Source of the DNA: Siphlonurus alternatus
Taxonomy: Eukaryota > Arthropoda > Insecta > Ephemeroptera > Siphlonuridae
NCBI GenBank assembly: GCA_949825025.1
Contig: OX463785.1
Coordinates: 20,771,971-20,835,970 of the forward strand
Reading direction: 5' to 3'
DNA: 64,000 nucleotides
The notes below the pieces were generated by a model. It was not told the origin of the DNA. It worked only from the letters and a program-made list of their open reading frames with translations, and did not search any database. Below, piece after piece: positions 50,929-64,000 of the stretch (the stretch's first letter is position 1; the number at the start of each line of letters is the position of its first letter). Both the position numbers and the translations under genes were made by a program.

Positions 50929-51542
50929 GTCACGGTGGCCTGACGCCCCACACGCCACTCGGCAAGCTCGCCACCATGGTGTACGCCGTGCTGGGGATTC
51001 CCCTGATGCTGCTCTACCTGTCGACAGTTGGCAGCGCGCTGGCTGTCGGTGTGCGTCGCATGCTGGTCGGCAAGTGTCCGTGCCGACAAACGCCCCCATC
51101 CTACCCGTACAACGGCGTGCCAGCGGACAAGCACAAGGCGACGGACGGCAGTAGCAGATCCGTGCTGGCCCCCGTGCTGACGTGCGTGTTCGTGGTGCTC
51201 GCCTACATCGCGGCGGGGGCGGCCGTGCTGCTCCTCAAGTGGCACTTGTCCCTCCTAGACGCACTCTTCTTGTGCTTCATGAGCCTCACCACCATCGGCT
51301 TTGGTGACGTCATGGGCACCTCGCACGCTGCTGCAGCCAGCTGGTTCTGTGCGGCGTACATTCTGGTCGGCATGGCCATCACCGCCACGTGCTTCAACGT
51401 GGTCCACGACGTGGTGCGCTCCACGTGGCTGAGCAAGGCCAAGCGAGGCACGTCCAAGCTGAGCAAGCACAAGCCGGACGTGACCAACAACGAGGAGGCT
51501 GCTGCCGTGTCGTCCATCACGGCGGGTGTCGTGCAGTCGTGA
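50929..51542 (+). CDS. Two-pore-domain K+ channel, copy 1, exon 3 (to first stop)
   Basis: 614 nt, in phase with exon 2; it encodes the rest of codon 204 to residue 407 and TGA at 51540-51542. It holds the P1 filter end (TTIGHG, 201-206), M2 (about 215-238, with GIPLMLLYLS typical of K2P), a cytoplasmic linker with CPC (253-255), M3 (about 283-306), P2 with TTIGFGD (324-330), M4 (about 341-362), and a basic tail (KAKRGTSKLSKHK). P2 GFG is the usual K2P form; P1 GHG is not the usual GYG. The exon is GC-rich against the AT-rich intron. The frame stays open past the TGA (see next entry). A near-identical inverted copy lies at 57339-57952. Confidence 0.95.
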
Positions 51543-51728
51543 CCCGCCCCCGCGCTGCACGAGCTCAAGGTGCAGCACCACCACGTGGTCACCGCCGTGC
51601 CGCCGCCCACCGTGCCCCCACGGGGGGTGCTGAAGGACCCTCCTCCAGTGTGCTTGGGGGTGTTGGAGAGTGACGAGGAGCGGGCGGGAGACGGACAAGA
51701 GCAGACCTACTACAGTGACATGGCTTAA
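51543..51728 (+). CDS. Candidate stop-readthrough extension of K2P copy 1
   Basis: After the TGA the same frame is open for 61 codons to TAA at 51726-51728, giving a 469-residue protein if the UGA is decoded. The extension starts PAPALHELKVQHHHVV, is rich in Pro and His, then acidic (ESDEERAGDG), and ends TYYSDMA. The stop context is UGA followed by C, the leakiest context known in metazoans. A hairpin GCTGCAC/GTGCAGC (51554-51560 with 51570-51576) starts 11 nt after the stop. The inverted copy has the same TGA, the same hairpin and an equally long extension with ten residue differences and no indel. GC-rich coding-like composition ends with the second stop. Alternative: recently fixed nonsense mutations spread by gene conversion. 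Confidence 0.7.
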   Translation, partial: PAPALHELKVQHHHVVTAVPPPTVPPRGVLKDPPPVCLGVLESDEERAGDGQEQTYYSDMA

Positions 51729-51736
51729 ATGATCAT

Positions 51737-51862
51737 GTACCCTCATCACCTTGGAAAATTTCTCACTTACAACCGCTTTGTTAATCACCATGCCTTGTGT
51801 TATTCTTACGGTGCATGGTGATTAACAAGGCCGCAAAAGGAAATTTTCTGAAGCGACGACTA
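51737..51862. mobile_element. Foldback MITE family B, copy 5, in the K2P 3' UTR
   Basis: Begins 8 bp after the second stop of K2P copy 1 (GTACCCTCATCACCTTGGAA) and ends GAAGCGACGACTAATATT. The inner arms are TTAATCACCATGCC and GCATGGTGATTAA. If transcribed in the 3' UTR it would form a long RNA hairpin. No counterpart lies behind the inverted copy. Confidence 0.8.
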
Positions 51863-52145
51863 ATATTTTGTGAGCTTTTTATACTGTCCCAAGTGTAATG
51901 AGAGCAAATGTTTTTTTTACAGTGAACAGTATTAGAAAAGTGACTAAATCGTAGAACTTTTTATTCGAAGTTTTAAATAATGAAAATATACTTTCATAAA
52001 CTGGCGGCCTAAATTGATATGACAGTGAGAATCATTTGAGTGAAAATGTACGAAAGTTGTTTATTTTTGTGGATATGAACATTATGGGTCAACCATATTT
52101 ATTTTTTTTTTAAGTAACTCCGAAATTAGTAGAACAATAATGTAC

Positions 52146-52479
52146 AACATACATGACAAAATTTTATTGCAGAAATGAATAGAGGGTACCAAATTATGCT
52201 ACTCTGAATTTTTCAGATTTTTTTGAGACCCGGAAATATTTTTAAATAATTATTGAAAGTCCTGTGATTTCAGTTGGCACCCCTGAATCCTTAATAAAAA
52301 GGATAGAGACTGGACGCCTATTGACGCCTCCAGGGGGGGGTGGCCGCACTTTAAATAATTATTTAAAAGTAGTTCTGGGATTCAAAAAAATCTGAAAAAA
52401 TTCAGAGTAGCATAATTTATTCACTCTTTATTTATTTACCCTTTATTCATTTCTGCAATAAATTTTTTTCATGTATGTT
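52146..52479. mobile_element. MITE family D, copy 3
   Basis: 334 bp with inverted ends AACATACATGACAAAATTTT and, at the right, AATTTTTTTCATGTATGTT. Inner arms are TTGCAGAAATGAATAGAGGG and its inverse. It brings AATAAA hexamers (for example 52293 and 52458) that could serve K2P copy 1 as poly(A) signals. Confidence 0.85.
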
Positions 52480-54718
52480 ATCCATTGAAAATGATACATG
52501 ATAACTGTAATTTCGTCTGAGATTCGTCAGTGTTTGGATTTTCTGTCATGTAAATATCAAATAGTACCCTGTTTTAAAAGTAAATACATGTAAATTCATC
52601 CTTGCAATGAAATAAAAAATACTACAGAAATACAACGATGTAAATAAAACAATTATTTATCAACAGAATAAGAAATATGGGCTACTATGTTAGTTGTGAA
52701 AATTGATGCATGAAATTCAAAAATTGTTTGTGTACCTATTTATATATGTGATACGTTTATTAAACAAGTTTCAATCTTAAATAAATGATTACCTGTTTGT
52801 TCCAATAAAGTTCATCATATGAGAATAACCTTTTTAAAATAGTAAAAAAAAAAAATAACCATCATGCACCCTGGAAAATTGTAAAATTTGGGGCTCAAAA
52901 TGAAAATCCAGAATGAAATATTGTATAATTAATTAAATGTTAATGAAACTGCATTGGTGTGATTTATTGACATTTGTATGTTTTTTTTTTATAATTTTGT
53001 AATTTGCATTTATATGTGACGTAAGAAAGTTGTCCCAAATACATAATATGTTTACTTCTTTATCTTTTTTCCTTATTTGGCTCGTTGAGCATAACAATTC
53101 TAAACCCAATTTTTTTTCTGTTGTTTTATTACTCCATGTTCATAAAACATAATCAACCTTACAATATATTAAAATGTTCAATAATAAAATTTAGCAAAAT
53201 ATTTTTTAAATTTGTTAGTAAATTGTCAATAAATTAATGAAATTGTATTTTTTTATTTTTTTTTTTATAATTTTACTAAATTATTGTTAATTGATTATTT
53301 TATATTTTAATGTATGAGATTTATTCTAAATGTTTTTATTTAAATATTGTTTTAATTAAATAAATAATAGTACATCTCATGAAATAATTATTGAACAAAA
53401 ATCATATTTGCAGGATTTCTGTTTTGAGACTGTTTCTTAATACTTTGAAATTTAAAATCACGAATTTAATATAATTTCATAAAGAATTCTTAAACTGTTT
53501 TGAACACAAAAATAAAAATGTTATGTACCATCTGAATAATGGAAAACTTGTTTTATTACAATAAATTGTGCAGTTAAAAAAAAAAAACGAGACCTGAACA
53601 AATTTGGCACCTTAAAAAGGATGTATTAGAAACGTCGTCAGCTCTAGGTATTCAATTATAATTTTTTTCACACTTCAGAAAATCTGGAAAACAAACTAAG
53701 CATATATATTTAAAAAATTCCATGTGGGCTTTGCTTCTTTATTCTTCAGACTTTATTATGATTGTGTGAGGAAATATGTAAAACTGGAGTATCAGCATAA
53801 AAAAAGAATAGAGGTGCTAATTTAAGCTACTCTGTTTTCATAGTTAGAGCCTGTGAGCTATAAATAGATTTGATATACAGCGAAAAAAAAAATTCTTGTC
53901 TCTAAAAAAACATAGTAATTAATTTTGAGTGATTGATTCATTTACCCTATATTGTTTTCTGCACGAACATGACTATTATTTTAATTATATTGGTAATTAA
54001 ACTTGTTGATTCTTGTACGTTGAATTATAATTTTGTTCAAATTTCGTTGATAAAATCTTATTTAAAATCATACCATCTTCTGAATATATGAGGCTATAAA
54101 AATATTTTCTATTATACAGGGTGCAAATTAAGACAATTGAAATTAATAGTACCGTTTTTCTAGCTTCTAAATATGTAAAATTGCCTTTAATGCAAAAACC
54201 ATTTTAATTATTTTTCACTAGATTTCTGCTAGAAATTTAAAATCTCTTTTAGAATATTAAATTTGCTGAACTGAAAATCTATTTAAATTTAGTAGTTAAT
54301 GTAAAATTTCATGCTCTTTAATTTAACATTTTCTCTGTACAGTACATCACTTACCACTAGAGATCTAAATCGTTTCTGATGAGTTCAAAGAGACAGTATG
54401 GGATTTATCTAGAGATTATGCTTCGCTAATTTCATTCGCTTCATTAAATTCTGCCTGTCAAGAGAATTCTATAATTTAACAAGTTAATTATTAAAATATC
54501 ACCAGAAAGACGTAGTGAAATATTGTTTTAAAGAGAATTTTACAAGCTTCTATTCTAATTTATCTTTTTAGTTAAATATTTACTGTACTTAAATAGGAAA
54601 TTATTTTTGTAGTATAGCAGAGAACTATAGCGGGGAATACTGAAACATTATTCCTATATTGATATTTGCATTAAAATATCATGCATTGGGTCTATGCTAA
54701 AAACATGCATAATTTATG
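52480..54718. other. Spacer between the K2P copies, left part
   Basis: AT-rich; a weak, degenerate match to family D ends at about 53800-53960. No gene seen. Confidence 0.5.
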
Positions 54719-55195
54719 TTTAAAGGCATACAGGCCTCAAATTAAAAATTTGAGTCACAGAGAGTTGCTTGAGTTGACAATCAACATTTGGATTATTTTT
54801 CCGTGCGCAATGCAGCTGCATGAGCGAGGGCTGCAAAGTAAGGATGCAGGTCCTTGATGACGTCAAAACGCACAACCATACATACGCCGCCATGTTTTTT
54901 GATGTCATTTTGACGTCATCAAGGACCTGGGGGGGGGGGGTCTTCAAATAACACAAATTACAACAATCCTAAAATTAAGACAGTCTTAGCGTATTCTTTA
55001 TTGTTGCGCTAAGACAGTCTTAGGCTAAGTTTAAGTTAAGTGGTGTTATTTGAAGACCCCGCTGCTTCCTTACTTTGCAGCCCCCGCTCATGCAGCTGCA
55101 TCGCGTACGGAAAAAATAATCCAAATGTTGATTGTCAACTCAAGCAACTTTCTGTGACTGTCAAATTTTTAATTTGAGGCCTGTATCCCTTTAAA
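54719..55195. mobile_element. Nested 477-bp foldback element near the duplication axis
   Basis: The outer arms of about 125 bp are nearly identical inverted repeats (left TTTAAAGGCATACAGGCCTC, right ending GGCCTGTATCCCTTTAAA). Between them lie two further dyads side by side. The first is CAGGTCCTTGATGACGTCAA/TTGACGTCATCAAGGACCTG (54846-54929). The second is GTCTTCAAATAACAC/GTGTTATTTGAAGAC (54940-55057), which itself encloses AAGACAGTCTTAGCG/CGCTAAGACAGTCTT. A single strand could fold into a branched, three-way structure. A G run (about 54929-54939) separates the dyads. Noncoding; read as a foldback transposon, family unknown. Confidence 0.85.
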
Positions 55196-56002
55196 GCTGA
55201 TATTTGAAATAATGAGATTATGAAAATGAATTATATATAAAGGACACATTCAGTTTTATTAAGCAATCACAGATTTATACATTTCACATAAAATATAATA
55301 CGGTGAAAGATTTAGGACATAATTTTTTTTTAAACCTAATTAAACATAAAGATCACTTATTAGAGTGATTATAGCCTTTAATCTCAAATTATTTATAGAG
55401 CTATGTAATAATAAATCAGTCTTCAATTTAATATAATGGAAAGCACAATATTAAGAAATGGATAGTTAAAATCTTGTGATACGACACACGTATACACAGT
55501 CATAGTAAAAAAATTGTGGAATACTTTGTAACGTTTTCTAAACGTTCTGTTCTTTGCATGAATCATAAAATGATCTTTTAAACAAATATTTTTAGCATAA
55601 ATGATATTTTTTTAATTTTGTTTATTCCTTACAGATTATTGATATTCTTTTACCGTACCAGGTACAATTAATCATCATCAATTACTAAGAATACGTAAGA
55701 TATAGTGACATACAGTACACAAAATCAATCAATCACAATTTGGATAATATCATTTAAGTTAACGATATAAAGTAATTTATTAATACACAGACGATGATGA
55801 AAAAATAAAAATATAAGAGAGGTGCTACCAAAATTAGAAAAAAAAATAATGAAATGGGGTTCGTCAAAATAAAACCAATATTTAATCAAAAATTTCTTAA
55901 AGGGGACAGGGTATTAGTAATTATATTAAAATTTTTAATACAAGTTAGACAATATCTCATCAATTTTAAGTAAGAACTCTAAGTATTTTTTCTCTATTCC
56001 GG
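55196..56002. other. AT-rich spacer
   Basis: Nothing recognisable. Confidence 0.5.
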
Positions 56003-56139
56003 AATAATGAGCTATGTGCTTACCAAAATTCATGTAATAATGAGCTATCTGCTTTAGCTTTAACCTTATAATTGCACTCGCATGATTTACCAGACAGCTC
56101 ATTATTGAATATGAATTTTGGTAAGCAGATAGCTCATTA
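56003..56139. repeat. Inverted repeat with four AGCTCATTA-type motifs
   Basis: The left arm AATAATGAGCTATGTGCTTA then CCAAAATTCATGTAATAATGAGCT is mirrored by a right arm ending GGTAAGCAGATAGCTCATTA. The loop is about 45 bp. It looks like a small foldback element. Confidence 0.7.
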
Positions 56140-57152
56140 GGGGCATACATGACCAAAATGTGTCAATTACCCCAAACTACCAACTACAATCAATCTATCA
56201 GATAGCTATATATTCCAGACGAGGGATGATTTAATGAATTGAATTTTTTAACGTTGGCACCATTCAATTCATTCACTGCCACCGCTTTTACAATATTATT
56301 TAGTTCCTTCAGGTTGATCGTTGTACCTTAATAACAACCTGCTTTCATTAGTTAAAAAAAATTAAATTTCACCACTTATACTAGATTAAAATTACGATAC
56401 CCTGTTTGCCACGTCATAAATATATTTCTTAAGTCCAAATACACACCATTGTTGACATCGCAGAGGGAAGAATTGTTCCAGAGCTCCAGTCCTGCCAACA
56501 TAAAAAGATGGTAAAAAATAAACATAAGGGTAGAAAATGTGGTGCCAATACGTGGCAACACTGTCGGATATCTACAAAGTTAATCTTAATCATATTTCTT
56601 AGTAATTTTGAGCTTAGAACGTTGCCGATTGCTCAAATATTAAGATATAATCTAAGTAGTTGCTTTAAAGGACGTATAGGACATTAAATTTATCCTATAT
56701 AAGGATTGATTTATTTTCTTTATTATTTCTTAATAGTCTTAATGCATGTGCATGTATTTTGTACCTTTTTTGAAGAAAATAATACATTTGATAGGACTTA
56801 TCCAACTATTTTGCACTAATGAATTGCTATTATCATGATATTCGTGCAATGGGCAAAGTTTTAGATTAAAATCTCTCAAAAAATTGTATTGAATGATTCA
56901 AATTTTTTTTTTTAAAGATGCGTTAAGTGTTGCCAATTTTTTAGAATTTATTTTCAACATAAATTGAATAACATAATGTTATTATTAACATTATAAAAAA
57001 AATTATTTGTTAAATTTAAAAAATCAAATAAAAAATGAAAAATGTAACATTTATTAATTCTATAAAGTAAACAAATAAAAATAAAAAATTCACAAAAAAA
57101 AAATAAAAAATACAGATGTAATTCTGCAAACAGGACAATTTTAAAACGCACC
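56140..57152. other. AT-rich sequence behind K2P copy 2
   Basis: No gene. Reading the - strand, an AATAAA hexamer (57050-57055) lies about 100 nt past the second stop of copy 2 and is a plausible poly(A) signal. Confidence 0.4.
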
Positions 57153-57338
57153 TCAGGCCATGTTGTAGAGGTAAATCTGATCCTGTCCGTCTCCCGCCCG
57201 CTCCTCACCGCTCTCCAACGCCCCCAAGCCCACTGGGGAAGGGTCCTTCAGCAAACCCCGCGGGGGCACGGTGGGCGGCGGCACGGCGGTGACCACGTGG
57301 TGGTGCTGCACCTTGAGCTCGTGCAGCGCGGGGGCGGG
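57153..57338 (-). CDS. Candidate stop-readthrough extension of K2P copy 2
   Basis: Past the TGA at 57339-57341 the - strand frame is open for 61 codons to TGA at 57153-57155. The first 28 residues are identical to the copy 1 extension (PAPALHELKV..); the rest differ at ten positions without an indel and end IYLYNMA. The UGA-C context and the hairpin GCTGCAC/GTGCAGC are preserved. Similarity to copy 1 ends at the second stop codon, beyond which the two copies are unrelated AT-rich sequence. Confidence 0.68.
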   Translation of the reverse strand, partial: PAPALHELKVQHHHVVTAVPPPTVPPRGLLKDPSPVGLGALESGEERAGDGQDQIYLYNMA

Positions 57339-57952
57339 TCACGACTGCACGACACCCGCCGTGATGGACGACACGGCAGCAGCCTCCTCGTTGTTGGTCA
57401 CGTCCGGCTTGTGCTTGCTCAGCTTGGACGTGCCTCGCTTGGCCTTGCTCAGCCACGTGGAGCGCACCACGTCGTGGACCACGTTGAAGCACGTGGCGGT
57501 GATGGCCATGCCGACCAGAATGTACGCCGCACAGAACCAGCTGGCTGCAGCAGCGTGCGAGGTGCCCATGACGTCACCAAAGCCGATGGTGGTGAGGCTC
57601 ATGAAGCACAGGAAGAGCGCGTCTAGGAGGGACAAGTGCCACTTGAGGAGCAGCACGGCCGCCCCCGCCGCGATGTAGGCGAGCACCACAAACACGCACG
57701 TCAGCATGGGGGCCAGCACGGAGCTGCTACTGCCGTCCGCCGCCTTGTGCTTGGCCGCTAGCACGCCGTTGTACGGGTAGGAGGGGGGCGTGTGTCGGCA
57801 CGGACACTGGCCGGTCAGCACTCGGCGCACACCGACAGCCAGCGCGCTGCCCACGGTCGACAGGTAGAGCAGCATCAGGGGAATCCCCAGAACGGCGTAC
57901 ACCATGGTGGCGAGCTTGCCGAGCGGCGTGTGGGGCGTCAGGCCACCGTGAC
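57339..57952 (-). CDS. Two-pore-domain K+ channel, copy 2, last exon
   Basis: 614 nt on the - strand, same length and phase as exon 3 of copy 1, preceded by the acceptor TGTTCCAG (57953-57960 on the complement). It encodes the P1 filter end GHG, M2, linker, M3, P2 with TIGFGD, M4 and the basic tail, then TGA. It differs from copy 1 by nine residues (positions 248, 250, 252, 257, 268, 270, 275, 280 and 286 of the copy 1 protein), all in or next to the M2-M3 linker; the remaining 195 or so residues are identical. Exons 1 and 2 are not found up to 64 kb; if intron 2 is as long as in copy 1 they lie beyond the right edge. The ATG at 58023-58025 in the intron is not a likely start. It could instead be a partial duplication lacking 5' exons. 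Confidence 0.88.
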
Positions 57953-57960
57953 CTGGAACA

Positions 57961-62820
<4,860 letters not shown>

Positions 62821-62938
62821 CGAACTCTCTCATACGTGACAGAAAAATTTAGTGTCTATCGATTACTACACAAACTGCAAACGTCCAAAACAAATTAAGA
62901 CTACAGAATTGGATTAACGTTAGTATTGGAAATAGCTG
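62821..62938. repeat. Mirrored noncoding block 2, right arm
   Basis: Inverted counterpart of 48511-48639. The copy is shorter by deletions but keeps TTAGTGTCTATCGATTAC and TGGATTAACGTTAGTA. It lies 4.9 kb upstream of the last exon of K2P copy 2 in the sense of transcription. Confidence 0.75.
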
Positions 62939-63332
62939 TAAAAACGTTTAAGAATATTGGGAAAAAGAACCGAGATAAATTATATTGATAATGAAACCTG
63001 TTTTTTGTAAACATGATTTATCCTTAGATATTTTATAAATTTCGCACTATCACCTTTAAAACATACATTATAAAATATGTAACAACTAAAATAATTTATA
63101 TCTGCAATGCATGATAGTCAAAATTGATGCTAGACTAAATTTTGTGATTATTTCTTAAAGTTTTAAACATTTGGCTTGAAGAATCGTAAAATATTGTTAC
63201 AGATTGATGCTACGTATTCAAGTGGTAAAAAACATTTCTGTATACTATGAATCAATAAAATGTATCATATATATTACATGACTTTACAAGCATTTTCAAT
63301 TCAAGTTCACATCTAGAGGAGAGATCTCACAT

Positions 63333-63412
63333 GCAGGTTCATGTCACTACGGTCGTGTAATTAGCTCGACGGTCGCTCTGACAGCAGCTAATTAAAACCA
63401 GGCTTTATCTCC
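63333..63412. repeat. Mirrored noncoding block 1, right arm
   Basis: Inverted counterpart of 47763-47843, with the TAATTAGCT..AGCTAATTA dyad intact and only a few substitutions. It shows that the duplicated unit extends at least 5.4 kb upstream of the copy 2 exon. Confidence 0.75.
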
Positions 63413-63708
63413 GACCTTCTATGTTAATGTGCACAGACTTTGCATTAACATACATGGTTAATAAGCACTATGTCCAGTTTGGCTAGAAAAGTGTCTGTGT
63501 CCATACTTTACACACCCAAGCAACGTAATTGAAAAATAAATTACAACTCCGAATTACAATGTACAATACATGTAGAAAATGGAATGAACAAAATTAACTT
63601 TGAATGGCCGATAGTTTGAATCAAGTTTTCTTCGTGTATCTTCGGGTAAACTCGGCTTCTGTTTCTTTAACAAAAATTGTTACCAAGAAATGACGACGTT
63701 ATAAAATA

Positions 63709-63994
63709 GATAACTTGCATGACAAAATTTTATTGCATATTTAGAATAAGACCTGGATTTATCTATTGTTTATTTTTTCAGATTTTTTTTTAAACATTTT
63801 AAACAGTCAAAATCAAGGGAAAAGAAGCTGAGATGCGCGTCATATGCTAAGCTTGCGTGTTAAATATTTGCATGACTATGACGTCACAAAGCCATTCTTC
63901 TCGATTTTAAGGGTGATAGAGAACTAAATTTAAAAAATATAATCGAGATCCTCTCAAATGTGCAATATAATAAAACAAATGTCATGAAGATTAT
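63709..63994. mobile_element. MITE family I, copy 2
   Basis: Imperfect inverted ends (GCATGACAAAATTTTATTGC at the left; TAAAACAAATGTCATGAAGA at the right) enclose TGACGTCA at 63879 and a 38-bp block identical, inverted, to 24901-24938. Noncoding. Confidence 0.6.
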
Positions 63995-64000
63995 CCATTT

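Noticed and set aside
51540..51542. Selenocysteine at the UGA
   Set aside because: K2P channels are not known selenoproteins and I see no SECIS-like structure shared by both copies; readthrough fits better. A SECIS search would settle it.
51203..51791. Antisense and shifted frames over K2P exon 3 (for example 51255-51791 on the - strand, 51389-51673 on the + strand) and their mirror images at 57205-57678
   Set aside because: By-products of the GC-rich exon; the K2P frame explains the region with full domain content.
8705..51862. Family B palindromes as CRISPR repeats or terminators
   Set aside because: They are dispersed, have no regular spacing or spacers, and sit in a eukaryotic setting.

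Overview
This is an AT-rich eukaryotic (probably arthropod, likely insect) window. It holds one spliced two-pore-domain potassium (K2P) channel gene, the last exon of a second inverted copy of that gene, one tRNA-Lys(CTT), one 5'-truncated non-LTR retrotransposon and many short foldback or MITE-type elements and (CT)n/(GA)n tracts. The arthropod call rests on large introns, the LINE type, the style of the repeats and resemblance to invertebrate TWiK-type K2P channels; I cannot name the species. Coding exons are GC-rich islands in an AT-rich background, so real exons stand out.

Layout. 1-31.4 kb: no protein gene except a LINE reverse transcriptase fragment (1702-3084) that ends in a pentanucleotide tail of about 310 bp; MITE families A, B, C, D, a hAT-type MITE with an exact 8-bp target duplication, and a GC-rich spot at 3.8-3.97 kb that could be a distal promoter with a splice donor. 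31.68-51.73 kb: the K2P gene on the + strand in three exons (31684-32154, 33455-33593, 50929-51542), with phases that join exactly and give 407 residues. Intron 2 (17.3 kb) holds the tRNA-Lys, a cluster of TGACGTCA sites and several repeats. 51.73-57.15 kb: spacer with two MITEs and a 477-bp nested foldback. 57.15-57.95 kb: a near-identical copy of K2P exon 3 on the - strand. 57.95-64 kb: its upstream intron, shown by two noncoding blocks that mirror blocks in intron 2 of the + copy.

Main points. (1) In both K2P copies the frame stays open for exactly 61 codons past a UGA followed by C; the two extensions differ by substitutions only, without an indel, and similarity stops at the second stop codon. 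A GC-rich hairpin lies 11 nt after the UGA. This is a strong candidate for programmed stop-codon readthrough giving a 469-residue channel. (2) The two genes lie tail to tail in an old inverted duplication; exons 1 and 2 of the second copy should lie beyond the right edge. (3) In the annotated exon the copies differ by nine residues, all within the cytoplasmic M2-M3 linker. (4) The octamer TGACGTCA occurs 17 times, many inside MITEs, with three copies just upstream of the tRNA.
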